DNA of 64,000 nucleotides from Chaenocephalus aceratus (Eukaryota; Chordata; Actinopteri; Perciformes; Channichthyidae). The stretch is from positions 78,501 through 142,500 of the forward strand of contig JAMFTG010000308.1 of NCBI GenBank assembly GCA_023974075.1. Reading direction: 5' to 3'. The position numbers were made by a program, and so were the translations under genes. The notes under the pieces are model-generated. The model did not search any database, was not told the origin of the DNA, and worked only from the letters and a program-made list of their open reading frames with translations. This document shows positions 1-55,767 of this stretch, piece after piece (within the stretch, counting starts at the first letter, position 1; every line of letters begins with the position of its first letter).

Positions 1-1720
1 GTTCATTTCTATATTTCAAAAAAAGTCGGAGGAGAAACTAACTATCGCCGTAGCAATCACCCGGTTTTGTATGACCAGACCCTCTTCACCTACCGGGATA
101 CAAACCGGAGGAGCCAGGCATGGAGGGAGGTGGCAGAGACAGTGGGGGAAACTGGTAGGTTTTCGCCTGTTTGGGGAGTTTATATATATATATATTGCTC
201 GCATAAAATCCCCGGGGGTTTTTGCTCTGTATGTCGGGGGCGGGAGATTCATGTGATTGGTTGTTGGTCGTGTTGCTTGAATAAAATCCCCAAGCTCCAG
301 ACACGCCCAGCTCCAAGCTATTTTTGAAGCTGTAGTGTGGACGCTCCGTGAGAGTTGCTCATTGGCGCATGAAGACAAAATGGCTCAACTTTTGAGAAAG
401 CGAAATGTCACGAAAGTATTCATATATTCATATAATCCGTTCTTATTGTGCATCCATGGGTAAAGGTAAAACTCATGTAGTGCTGAACACGTCACATGAA
501 CGTGCCGGGCGGCTCGGTCCCGTGGGTTTGATGCGCGTTCATAATGTCGAGGAAAATAACTCTCAGAATAACGTTATTTGCACATTTTACAACATGAGGA
601 CCGAATGTTTTTAATGAGGGCAATACAAGTGTTCATACTGGGTCGTTTATTTAGTTTTTAAAAAATTATCCAACGATTTACAGACGTCTCTTTCCGATGT
701 TAGTCAATGGGAAAAAGTATTTCTGGGCCCAGCGACTGATACGGAAGTGTAGTACCGCCGTTTGGCTACAACGAATATTTTCCTCGGAGTCCGGCGCACT
801 TCCTGGGGGCTTGGTTTTAACAAGAATACCAAGTTTCGTGTCTGAAGATACTTCCCGAAATATTCCTCGAAATAAGCCCCGCCCACATATATGCGTTATG
901 CTAATTAGCAACACTTCTAAGTAGGCGGAGCTTAGTGGTCCATCAGGCTTTTTTGTAGAGCTCATTTAGCTTAATATGTGTGCGAAATGTCAAGTAAATT
1001 AGATGCTTGCTTATCGGGAACATGCTGGTTCTTCTGCAACAACGTTTTGTTTAATGACGGCCATGTCTTTTTACTCATCTTGCTAGTCTTTAAAGGCGAA
1101 ATATCGGACCTCACAACAAGCCTATTTACCTAATTTTCCAAACAAGCCAGTGTTCACTTGTCCTGACGTCTGTGCAAATGTTCGCAAGTTTTTGTCCATG
1201 CTAAGTCCCTCAAAAACAAGGACGACTAGCACTAAAGTCCTCGTGCCAGATGCTATCAATAATAGAGGAGAGATATTATGAAACCTGGCCTGCTGCTTGC
1301 ATTCTCTCAGCGTTTGAGTGATGGATGATCTTTTTATTGCTCTTGATGGGAGAGTATTGGTCACGCCACACCTCGCCCGGCGCTCCAACGATTCGCTGCC
1401 AAGCTCTCATCGCTCGTGAGGCTCCAGAGTCCCCCTTTTGGCTTTAAAAGCCCCGAAATACAGAAGAGTCAGCGCATAGCGAAGCAAAGAGCGAGCCTGC
1501 TGTAATTTCTGAGTCTTTCTGTCTCCATGGAGTCCAGATGAAATGGGTTGCAGGGCAGCAGTAAATAATTTAGATGGGAGGAAGAAGAAGAAAAATTGAA
1601 TAAAAAAAGTAATTTCTCAGACATCTCGGAATCTCGCAGTTAGTCAGTGCTCTGGTATGTTTTAAAACCAATATGATGTGTGAGCTTCGTCTCTGTTTGA
1701 CCCCCCGTCCCACCCTGTGA
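1..1720. other. smurf2 intron, 5' part of window; no gene recognised
   Basis: No exon with splice signals or conserved protein could be found here on either strand. The open frames are short and unsupported. The sequence has GC-rich and AT-rich patches, a short (TA)n at 180-194 and a CCCGCCC-type stretch near 880, and is probably old transposon debris. It is taken as intron of smurf2 because the first visible exon at 5,193 starts in mid-gene. Confidence 0.5.
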
Positions 1721-1724
1721 TATT

Positions 1725-1790
1725 TTTCATACATTCCTGCTATATTGTGTGCACTTCTGCAGAGATCTGAGTAATGTGAACTGAATCAGA
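1725..1790 (+). pseudogene. Truncated duplicate of the smurf2 WW-exon 5' boundary
   Basis: This stretch repeats the intron end and first ~20 exon bases found at 5,152-5,213: the same TACATTCCTG and ATTGTGTG motifs, a CAG acceptor at 1,760-1,762 and then the start of the exon coding for DLSNVN. The similarity ends where the real exon continues into CEELGP; here the next in-phase codon is TGA (1,782-1,784). If used it would be a stop-carrying pseudo-exon. It lies next to the same 72-bp repeat family as the real exon, so a local duplication is inferred. Confidence 0.7.
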
Positions 1791-1792
1791 AC

Positions 1793-2118
1793 AACTGAAA
1801 CATTCACTCCTGCAAAGAGGAACTTATTTTATAAATAAACATCTTCCTTGTTTCCTCGACAAAAATCCATTGGATTTTGGATTATTGACGGAAATAATCT
1901 CTGTCACAAACAAACATGTTTGATTATCTCCACATATTAACACCACTTTTATTATAACTGAAACATGAATCCAATCTCTGTTGGGCTATAAAGGAACTAC
2001 AGCACGGTCACATGACTTCACGTCACCACCGCTAAGCTAAAAGTGGCTAATGTTGGGCTATAAAGGAACTACAGCACGGTCACATGACTTCACGTCACCA
2101 CCGCTAAGCTAAAGGTGG
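1793..2118 (+). repeat. Satellite-bearing dispersed repeat, copy 1, left part
   Basis: Non-coding element whose left part (about 1,800-1,975) matches 16,190-16,330 and 43,025-43,200. It leads into 72-bp tandem units from about 1,978 to 2,118 that contain the motifs GGCTATAAAGGAAC and GTCACATGAC. The copy is interrupted by a LINE (2,129-4,596) and a hAT-type element (4,616-4,966) and resumes up to about 5,150. Confidence 0.75.
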
Positions 2119-2128
2119 CTAATGATAG

Positions 2129-4596
2129 CTTTGCCGATATCTGTGTTGATAGGTAATAGATTAAGAGCGGTGAATCAGCTTAGAAACAGGAAGCGCTCAA
2201 ACGTTTGTGTGAGTTTATCAAATTTTAGAAATTATTCCATGTCAGCCACAGCTTGTCACAAAAAACCTGACTGATAGTGTGTTTAACAAACTTAAACTAG
2301 CTTTATTAAATGTCAGGTCTTTGCCAGGAAAAGCATTTTTAATCAATGATTTTATCACTGAGCACAATCTCGATTTTATGTTTTAACGGAAACTTGGATT
2401 GAACAAAATAACAGTGCAGCTGTTCTTATCGAATCCGCCCCTCCCAACTTTAGTTTTATGAGTCAGGAAAGAATGCATAAGAAAGGGGGTGGAGTTGCTA
2501 TTCTGTTCAATGATTCCCTTCAATGCAGGAAGACATCTTATGGGAACTTTGCTTCTTCTGAATATGTTATAGATGCCATTGCTCCAACTAAGGTAAAGGA
2601 AGTGACTGGGAAGAAAATATCTCCACGGAGAAAGGCCATGACCGTTAAAACAGAAAAAAGAGAATGTCGAAAAGCTGAACGTAGGTGGCGAAAAACAAAT
2701 CTCCAGGTTCACTTTGAAATCTATAAAGAGAGACTTGGCCTTTATAATTTGGAATTGAAAAACGCACGACAATCATTCTTCTCTGACATCATTACCAAAA
2801 ACAAAAACAAAGCACGTGCCTTGTTTGCTACCGTCGACAGACTAACTAACCCCCCAGTGTCAGTAGCCTCTGAATTTCTATCCACCAGGGCGTGCAATGA
2901 TTTTGCCTTCTTCACTGACAAAATTGTCTCTGTGTCCACTTAACATCAATTCAAACATCATGACACAATTCTATCAGATTAATGATAAAAACCTGGAGGA
3001 CATTATTCATCTTCTGAAGTCCTCCTCCTGCTGCCTTGATATTATTCCAACAGATGTTTTTTGTTGCATGGCCTCAGATCTACTTCATATAGTAAACAAG
3101 TCTCTTCACTCAGGTATTTTTCCACAGGCCCTGAAAACTGCAGTCATTAAACCGCTCTTAAAAAAGAATAATCTAGACGCTTCAGTAATGAACAATTACA
3201 GGCCCATATCAAACCTTCCATTTCTAGGTAAGATCATTGAAAAAGTCGTTTTTCAACAGTTGAGTAATTTCTTGCATTTAAATAGCTGTTTCGATGTGTT
3301 CCAGTCAGGCTTTCGTCCAAACCACAGCACTGAGACTGCTCTTGTAAAGGTCTTCAAGGACATCCACTTAAACACAGACAGTGGCAGAACTTCAGCGTTA
3401 GTATTATTAGATCTCAGTGCTGCGTTTGACACTGTTGACTACAGCATATTACTAGACCGACTGGAGAACTGGGTGGGACTTTCGGAAACAGTTCTAAATT
3501 GGTTTAAATCCTACTTAAAGGACAGAAACAACTTTGTTTCTATAGGTACATACACATCTGAGTTGACAAATATGACATGTGGGGTTCCTCAAGGCTCCAT
3601 CTTGGGGCCTCTTCTCTTTAACATCTACATGCTACCACTGGCTCAGATAATGAAAAACAACAAAATAAGTTACCATAGCTATGCGGATGACACACACATT
3701 TACATAACAATTTCACAAGGAGACTATTCTCCAATTCAAACACTGAGTAAGTGCATTGAACAAATCAATGACTGGATGTGTCAGAACTTTCTCCAATTAA
3801 ACAAAGATAAAACTGAGGTAATGGTTTTTGGAGCCAAGGCAGAACGTATAAAAGTTAGCGCTGAGCTTCAGTCTGCAATGTTCAAACCAACAGATAAAGC
3901 CAGAAATCTAGGTGTAGTCATGGACTCTGACCTGAGTTTCAACAGTCACATTAAAACAGTTACTAAATCAGCCTACTATCACCTAAAGAATATATCTAGG
4001 ATTAAAAGACTAATGTCACAGCAGGATCTGGAGACACGTGTCCATGCTTTTATCTTCAGTAGACTGGACTACTGCAAAGGTGTCTTCACAGGTCTCACTA
4101 AAACATCTATGAGGAAGCTGCAGCTGATTCAGAACGCCGCTGCTTGAGTCCTCACTAACACTAAGAAAGTGGATCACATCACTCCTGTTCTGAAGTCTTC
4201 ACACTGGCTTCCTGTGTGTCAAAGAATAGATTTCAAAATACTGCTGCTGGTTTATAAAGCACTGAATGGTTTAGGCCCAAAACACATTTCTGACCTCCTG
4301 CTAAATGATGAACCATCCAGATCTCTCAGGTCTTCAGGGACTGGTCAGCTTCCTGTCCCCAGAGTCAGAACTAAACATGGAGAAGCAGCGTTCAGTTATT
4401 ATGCTCCAAGTATCTGGAACAAACTCCCAGAAACCTGCAGGTCCGCTGCAACTCTGACTACTTTCAAATCCAGCAAGAAGACTTTTTAATGACTGATTTT
4501 AAATGCCATTTTCTTAATGTCTTTAATTTTTTTGTAAGGCACTTTGAATTGCCTTGTGTTGAAAAGTGTTATATAAATAAACTTGCCTTGCCTTGC
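2129..4596 (+). mobile_element. L2/CR1-group LINE, nearly full ORF2 but internally deleted
   Basis: Non-LTR retrotransposon inserted in the 72-bp satellite. The flanks CTAATGATAG (2,119-2,128) and CTAATGTTAG (4,597-4,606) look like a 10-bp target-site duplication with one mismatch. Order: start of an APE-type endonuclease (motifs LLNVRSL and LTETW-like near 2,305-2,400, then GGGVAILF at 2,485-2,508), an internal deletion near 2,570, a linker, reverse transcriptase, and a conserved C-terminal region (SHWLPV, YKALNGL). The 3' end has an AATAAA-like run and a short CTTGC repeat tail, typical of fish L2-like LINEs. Family name is from memory of fish LINEs, not a database hit. Confidence 0.85.
2897..4489 (+). 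pseudogene. LINE reverse transcriptase (degraded ORF2)
   Basis: The reading frame carries RT motifs in the usual order: NYRPIS (about 3,190), SGFRPNHSTETAL (about 3,306), the catalytic-site region LLDLSAAFDTVDY (about 3,405), GVPQGSILGPLLF (about 3,580) and YADDTHIYI (about 3,680), followed by thumb and C-terminal sequence. An in-frame stop at 4,145-4,147 splits off the last part (4,169-4,489, SHWLPVCQRIDFKILLLVYK). The upstream part continues in another frame from about 2,458. The copy is therefore dead as a single ORF2, although the RT core is intact. Confidence 0.85.
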
Positions 4597-4615
4597 CTAA
4601 TGTTAGGCTATAGAG

Positions 4616-4966
4616 CAGTGTTTCTCAAACTTTTTCATACCATTTATACCAATAAAAAAACACTCGCGGTCCACCTAACTCCACAAATATAAAAAAAACA
4701 CATAGTTTTTCTAGAACACATTACAACTCGCCTGGAAATGGTACAAACAAGTGGCAACATGTGATGAGGGTGTTGTGCTTGGCTATATCATGCAATCGAA
4801 AGTGAAACTTAAGCTCGCTCCATTGCGGAGATATTCCGGCGAGAGTGCGGAAAACTGAAATGTATTTATTTATTTCAAATGTGAAATTTTACCAATATAC
4901 TCACGGACCACTAGGGGGCGCTCACGGACCACCAGTGGTCCACGGACCACACTTTGAGAAGCACTG
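4616..4966 (+). mobile_element. Non-autonomous hAT-type element (351 bp)
   Basis: Terminal inverted repeats CAGTGTTTCTCAAACT and (right end, read inward) CAGTGCTTCTCAAAGT. The element is flanked by 8-bp duplications CTATAGAG (4,608-4,615) and CTATAAAG (4,967-4,974). The 8-bp target duplication and CAGTG terminus are hallmarks of hAT elements. It contains the GGTCC..GGACC palindromic motifs common in Charlie-like elements. It interrupts a 72-bp satellite unit: joining the flanks restores the GGCTATAAAGGAAC motif. Confidence 0.85.
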
Positions 4967-5150
4967 CTATAAAGGAACTACAGCATGGTCACATGACTTC
5001 ACGTCACCACCGCTAAGCTAAAGGCGGCTAATATTGGGCGTGATGACGTTAAATCGTCTCATTTAGACACTTGAACTGACGCATTTATGTCGTAGAACAA
5101 AATGTTAAAATCTCTTGTGTTACAGACATTATTTCAGTCAGTTTCAGTTT
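4967..5150 (+). repeat. Satellite-bearing dispersed repeat, copy 1, right part
   Basis: Continuation of the element begun at 1,793: the end of a 72-bp unit, then the GATGACGTTAAATCGTCTC segment and the AACAAAATGTTAAAATCTC segment also present at 17,010-17,090 and 43,510-43,625. It ends about 40 bp before the smurf2 exon at 5,193. Confidence 0.7.
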
Positions 5151-5192
5151 TATTTTTGATACATTCCTGTTTTATTGTGTGTTGTTCCACAG

Positions 5193-42759
<37,567 letters not shown>

Positions 42760-43020
42760 CAGGTCCTCTCTGCCGGAGCTCAGAGACGACAGAGGATCCG
42801 CCGCGTCTTCACTATGTCTTTTTCTATCATTGAAAAGAATCTCTTCAGCTGCTAATAACTCAAGACTCTTTACTAACTCGTGGAACCTGCAAGAAGCTTC
42901 CCTTTTTTATATTTTACAAACTGTACTCCATGTAGCAACGCTCCATCTTTCCAAGCAGAACACAAAGTCAGTCCTTCCTGAAATTACATTAACTACAAAG
43001 TATGTTTGCTAGGGTTAATA

Positions 43021-43755
43021 CAGAGGTGCAGGGATGACGTATTTCTGTTAAAAGACCCTGAAGGCAGCATCTCCCTGGTCCAATGGGTTCTCTCCATGTG
43101 ATTTTGGATTGTTGCAGGAAATAATCTCAGTGTTTATGATACTTACACGTTTAGTTCAGCAGGATAATCTCCACATATTAACTCCACTTTATGATCGCTG
43201 AAGTAAAAAGCTAACGTTCGGCTATAAGGAACTACAGCACGGTCACATGACTTCACGTCACCACCGCTAAGCTAAAGGCGGCTAATATTGGGCTATAGAG
43301 GAACTACAGCACGGTCACATGACTTCACGTCACCACCGCTAAGCTAAAGGTGGATAACGTTGGGCTATAGAGGAACTACAGCACGGTCACATGACTTCAC
43401 GTCACCACCGCTAAGCTAAAGGCGGCTAATGTTGGGCTATAGAGGAACTACAGCACGGTCACATGACTTCACGTCACCACCGCTAAGCTAAAGGCGGCTA
43501 ATGTTTGACATGATGACGTTTAATCGTCTCATTTAGACACTTGTTAGCAACCGCTGTTTAAAATGTACCAGTGGGGTATTTACTGATGTATTTTATGTCG
43601 TAGAACAAAACGTTAAAATCTCTTCAGCTTGTGTTAACTACAGAACTTATTTCAGGCTCACAACGAAAAACACATTCAGAAAACCATTGACTTCCAGACC
43701 AGGGAGTGCTAAAATGCTAACTAATGTCCAGGACTCAATCCTGCACCTCTCGATT
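43021..43755 (+). repeat. Satellite-bearing dispersed repeat, copy 3, in smurf2 3' UTR
   Basis: It begins AGAGGTGCAGGGATGACGTA and ends AATCCTGCACCTCT, giving short inverted termini (AGAGGTGCAGG). The interior has four 72-bp units (about 43,215-43,505) with GTCACATGACTTCACGTCAC. This is the most complete copy and shows that the 72-bp array lives inside a TIR-like element. Confidence 0.85.
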
Positions 43756-44463
43756 GCCACGCCTTGACATACGACTGCTTTGTGGCCACTTCACATCAAT
43801 CAAGAGCTCTAGCTAGCCACATTCTCAGGAGATGTCAGTTGATTACACGAGAAGAAAACCCATCTGTCTTGATTTCCTGAATGTTACGGGGTTAAAAAGG
43901 TCTTTTAAATTCACCCACAGCATGTGTCCTTATGAGCTTTTGGTTAAGGGAACTGAGAGTCCTGGTCTCTCTGTTCGCTAAAACCAGTGATGTCTTGATT
44001 TCTAAAAAGAGGGATTGTTTTGTATTAAAAATGAAAGTCTTGAATGTTTTCAAAAAGATGCTGCCTGTCTAGCAACCTCTAATGACCGTGGACTGTTCTT
44101 AACATTTGCATACACTTAAAAAAAAATCGATGTATGTGGACATGTGTATGCAAAGTGAAGTGTCCTCTGATGGTGCTTTGTACAGATATTGTTCATATGT
44201 GTGGATCCGACGACCTGTAATTTATCTTTTAACTTAAGTAGGAAAAAAAATATCGATGTGTGTGTTCAACGAGACTTTTCTAACACGCTTTCTGTTCCGA
44301 CACTACACGCAAAAACACGGCCCGTTTTTATCAAGAGAGGCGCTTTGTTTTTTTTAATAGCATGATCCACTAGCAGGACTATAACTCTATAGCTGACTGA
44401 TGCAATTTATGTTAACACTATCATTTTGTAAGAGTATTTTATTTGTGTGTGTCATTAGTTCTA

Positions 44464-44469
44464 ATTAAA
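44464..44469 (+). terminator. smurf2: Candidate smurf2 poly(A) signal ATTAAA
   Basis: ATTAAA about 1.7 kb after the stop codon, followed within 30 bases by GT/T-rich sequence. No AATAAA was noticed nearer in the single-copy part. Confidence 0.5.
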
Positions 44470-44589
44470 CTTGCCTTTGTCTAAAAATGTAAGGCCTTGT
44501 ACAAAGATACTTTTCCCATGTTTTTATTATGTTATAAAAAGATTTTTCATCTGAATTATTGTTATTTAACACTTTGGTACGGCAGTTAT

Positions 44590-45072
44590 TTAAAGAGGCC
44601 CTATTACGCTATACGAGTAGAGGCACTACGTACTGATATACACCTGAACATCAGCAGGAGAGGACTCTTTAAAGTAGAGACACTACATACTGATATACAC
44701 CTGAACATCAGCAGGAGAGGACTCTTTAAAGTAGAGACTCTACATACTGATATACACCTGAACATCAGCAGGAGAGGACTCTTTAAAGTAGAGACACTAC
44801 ATGCTGATATACACCTGAACATCAGCAGGAGAGGACTCTTTAAAGTAGAGACACTACATACTGATATACACCTGAACATCAGCAGGAGAGGACTCTTTAA
44901 AGTAGAGACACCACATACTGATATACACCTGAACATCAGCAGGAGAGGACTCTTTAAAGTAGAGACACTACACACTGATATACACCTGAACATCAGCAGG
45001 AGAGGACTCTTTAAAGTAGAAACACTACATACTGATATCAACTTGAAAATGACCAGTATAGGGCCCCTTTAA
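44590..45072. mobile_element. TTAA-bounded element with 57-bp tandem array
   Basis: Bounded by TTAA (44,590-44,593 and 45,069-45,072) with inverted ends AGAGGCCCTATTA and, read inward, AGGGGCCCTATA. The interior is seven units of 57 bp (19 codons). Because 57 is a multiple of three, frames stay open on both strands (VETLHTDIHLNISRRGLFK repeats on +), but there is no evidence of a gene. Confidence 0.8.
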
Positions 45073-45423
45073 ATTAGATTGGATTATAATTAGTGATGAT
45101 TAATGTGTTTATCATTTAATAAATGTGGAGCTGACATCCAGTTAGCTTAAATCACAGAAATACATTATAATTAATACGTTCATTTATATTTCTTATTCAT
45201 AATCTGATCAGATCAAATGGAGTGAAGTAAAGGGAATGATTCTTCCAACATGAAGTGGAGTAGAAGTATAAAGCCGTATACAATGGGAATACTCAGTTAA
45301 AGTACCTCAAAATGATACTGGAGTACAGTACTTGAGTACGGGGACACGGAGACTTTACATCTGAATGTCTCTGACCTCCCACTGATACCAGTCCGGATTA
45401 AAACGTCTCAGATGGGTCAAAAT

Positions 45424-45454
<31 letters not shown>

Positions 45455-46399
45455 AAGGACAATAGATAATGAAGCTGTTGGAAGATAGGTGTCAAGTACA
45501 ATTTCTTTGCTTTGTCTCGTAATTATGCAACTGCAGCTAACTCAGTTAGAGAAAGGTTTACGTCTGCACAAACTCTTGTATTCCCTGTGTATAGAAATAC
45601 CTCTATCTCAATTTACTCTGCCTCAAGTAAAAGTCCTGCATTTAAAACCTCTTAAAACAAAGTATAAGGATCAAGATATGATTAAAATACCCAAAGTTAA
45701 AGCACTATTATTGATGCAGCTGCAGCTGGTGACAGTGGAGCTGAATTGAGTTTGGTGACAGTTGTTGTAAAATAATGAAAGATATAATAATAGGAATAAA
45801 AAGTAAGATCAGTAAGATATTATATTCATATAAGATATACAACATGTCAAATAAAAGATACAAATAAAAGAATTACATGTTTTTTACAAGTTGAATGCCA
45901 GCAAAAATACTGCTAGCCTAATCTGTGTTATATATGTTATCAATTATTAGATATTTAAATGGTTAATTCCAATCTCCAAAGCCACTGTAGTAAAGTCATT
46001 TAGTAAATGTACCTAGTTACATTAATCCAGTGGTCAAAGCTAAGAAAATGCTGATACCAAACATTTTGGTATTTTGTCTTTCATTAATTAGACTACTTTT
46101 AAGAGAATGCATGCACATCTTCTTTTTTCTGGATGATACCCTCATAATGTCAGACAAAATAGTTTTACAATTTCCAAAATCAAGAGTCAGTAAATCTCAC
46201 TTTCACATACAGTATAGTCTCTTTGGTGGAGCTTAATCTTAAAGAAAAGAGCTTTCAATTTTCACATTTTAAACATCAGTGGACCAAAACAAATCTGTAA
46301 TAATACAATGACACTTTGTTGTCCTCTCATTTGATCTGAAATTAGATTAAAAAGTCATTATATGAGGCACATCTGGTGTTATTAAAGAAAGAATGAGGA
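45073..46399. other. Intergenic region between smurf2 and ddx5
   Basis: It contains fragments of the AGTACTT-rich repeat family (about 45,235-45,345 and 45,615-46,020) and a poly-G run at about 45,424-45,453. No gene recognised; in particular no sign of the cep95 gene expected here from mammalian synteny. Confidence 0.55.
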
Positions 46400-47063
46400 A
46401 AGGGTATCTTTATGTTTGGGTTGGTCCTGGTGACGTCACTTACCGTAAATAGATCGGATGCGAGTCAGAGCCGGACTACCACTTTATGTCTCTATCTCTC
46501 TCTCTCGTACATAACCATCCGCAGACAATTGTTGAAACCATAATTTCTCAATGTATCAAAAAGGAACACCGACAAACAGAATTAAGAGAAATACAAAATA
46601 AACGTTATCAACATTAATGTAACGTTTCCACATTTATGCAACGTTTCAACGTCTATGTACCGTTTTGGATCTGTTCGTGTTTTATCTGATGTTACATAAA
46701 CGCTGTTGTGTGTGATTTTTGAAATAAAAGCCATTTAGATTATTCTACCAGTAGTATAATTCATAACATATATTAATTGAAGAGATAAGGATCGATATTT
46801 GATTTTCTATGCTTACATTTAATCTAAAACACAGTTTCACTACTCAGTTTGGGGTCTATGTTGTCTGTCGGTCGAAGCTGACAAATGAAAACCGGTAGGC
46901 GGATGAATACATCGAGAGGGTACTTCCTCTAGCTATAAGTACCGGCTCTTATTTTTACATTACCGGCATTACAGCACCACTGCCGGTCAGGTTTTCTTTA
47001 GTCTGTGGAAAAATCCACATTGAAGGGTATTTAACTTTTTTATTTATACCACTTGTTTACAAA
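46400..47063 (+). promoter_or_regulatory. ddx5: ddx5 promoter / 5' UTR region
   Basis: A full palindromic CRE, TGACGTCA, lies at 46,431-46,438, about 625 bp before the ATG. A TATA-like GCTATAAGTA lies near 46,932, followed by GCCGGTCAGG and pyrimidine-rich sequence. No transcription start is directly visible; the assignment rests on position and these motifs. Confidence 0.4.
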
Positions 47064-54368
<7,305 letters not shown>

Positions 54369-54715
54369 AATAGCACACTTGAAAGAAAGTAATTTATTGC
54401 TTTTTTTGTCTTTTAAGTTCGCCACACTTGATCCACATTTTTTTTGTATTTCCACGACAGGGTTACAGACGACATCAACCTCTTATCGAGCCTTTTTAAG
54501 ATCTGCAGTGCAGCGTTAGTGGTGTTGCACACTTTTCTTTCCCCCTATTACTATTTAATTTGTTACATTCCTCAGTAATGTTTAGCTTTGTTTTGTATTT
54601 GGTAATTACAAAATGTATTGGTTTTTTCTTGTATCCTGAAAGTGATGTTAAGCTCCTAACTTGGAAGTGCACTGCATGATCTTTCAAAAATAAAACATAA
54701 AAAGAGATTTGCTGT
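54369..54715 (+). other. ddx5: ddx5 3' UTR
   Basis: It follows the stop at 54,366-54,368 and is AT-rich, with T-rich runs near 54,395 and 54,600. It ends just after the AATAAA at 54,689-54,694 and the GT-rich sequence TTTGCTGTGTGTGTTG. Two blocks of it are duplicated at 55,768-55,863 and 56,163-56,262. Confidence 0.75.
54689..54694 (+). terminator. ddx5: ddx5 poly(A) signal AATAAA
   Basis: Canonical AATAAA 320 bases after the stop codon, followed by a GT-rich downstream element (TGTGTGTTGTTTTC, 54,713-54,726). Confidence 0.8.
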
Positions 54716-54754
54716 GTGTGTTGTTTTCTGCTATTTACAATGTCTCCCTATATC

Positions 54755-55092
54755 ATTGAGCCACTGGTACTACCTTCACTGTCCACCAGGTGTCAAGTCT
54801 GGTACTACCTTTACTATCCACCAGGTGGCAAGTCACTGGTACTACCTTCACTGTCCACCAGGTGGCAAGTCACTGGTACTACCTTCACTGTCCACCAGGT
54901 GTCAAGTCACTGGTACTACCTTCACTGTCCACCAGGTGTCAAGTCACTGGTACTACCTTCACTGTCCACCAGGTGTCAAGTCACTGGTACTACCTTCACT
55001 GTCCACCAGGTGTCAAGTCACTGGTACTACCTTCACTCCCTACCAGGTGTCAAGCCACTGGTACTACCTTCACTGTCCACCAGGTGTCAAAC
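54755..55092 (+). repeat. 37-bp tandem array just downstream of ddx5
   Basis: About nine units of 37 bp (CACTGGTACTACCTTCACTG then TCCACCAGGTGTCAAGT). A single further unit lies at 56,500-56,540. The unit is unrelated in sequence to the 37-bp array in smurf2. Frames of up to 142 residues here are artefacts. Confidence 0.92.
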
Positions 55093-55135
55093 TATACATG
55101 CATAATCACCTATATTTATATATACACAGTCTGAC

Positions 55136-55660
55136 GTGTTAAACTCAAGGCCCGGGGGCCACATCAGGCCCGTGGTGGGTTTAATTTCGGCCCACAGGAT
55201 AATTTCTAATTGCTATTCGATATTGCATGCACACCTTCACTCCATCCTGAGGGTCTCCTCCGCTCAGAGCCTGAGCCCAAACATTGATGACCTTGCACCC
55301 AAGATGAGATGCCAAGTGTCTGAACTAGCATCTCGGAGCAGCACACTGAGTTCAATGGATGCTTCCTTCTGCACTTTCTCTCACGACAACAGGGCATGTT
55401 TGTTTCTCTTTGAGGGAAATAGTTTTGTTGAAGCTGTTGTTGGCCTGTGGGGAAATGTAATAAGAAATTACTCTGGAAAAGCTGCCGATAGAGCCATGAG
55501 AAATGAATGCAAATAAACATTAAATAATAAATGTTTTTAGGCAATTTAAGCTTCGTTAGTTCCAGTTTTAATATGTGCAATAAGTTCATTTCAATAAGTT
55601 TGGCAATAAACATTGAACCAGTCCGGCCCTCGACTAGCACCCATTTTTAAATGTTGGCCC
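55136..55660 (+). mobile_element. Degraded hAT-like element
   Basis: It starts GTGTTAAACTCAAGGCCCGG, the start of a common vertebrate hAT-like family recalled from memory, and near 55,630-55,665 has GGCCCTCGAC and TTGGCCCCCTG. An open frame inside contains NIDDLAPKMRCQVSE, resembling the C-terminal part of hAT-derived proteins. No target duplication identified. Confidence 0.5.
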
Positions 55661-55767
55661 CCTGCTCTATTCTAATCACTTACAAGTTCCCAGGGTTCCT
55701 TAAGCAATAAAACATGGAGGTTAAATTAACATATTTAGACTCGATTTAATTTACTTTATTTATGTGG

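Larger units (their letters stand above)
42760..44490 (+). other. smurf2: smurf2 3' UTR (predicted)
   Basis: It follows the TAA at 42,757-42,759. AT-rich, single-copy-looking sequence with vertebrate 3'-UTR character is seen at 42,760-43,020 and 43,755-44,470. A 72-bp-satellite element (43,021-43,755) is inserted within it. The extent is inferred from the ATTAAA at 44,464 and is not proven. Confidence 0.6.

Noticed and set aside
54714..55142. Open frames up to 142 residues downstream of ddx5
   Set aside because: Translation of the 37-bp tandem array (WYYLHCPPGVKSL repeats).
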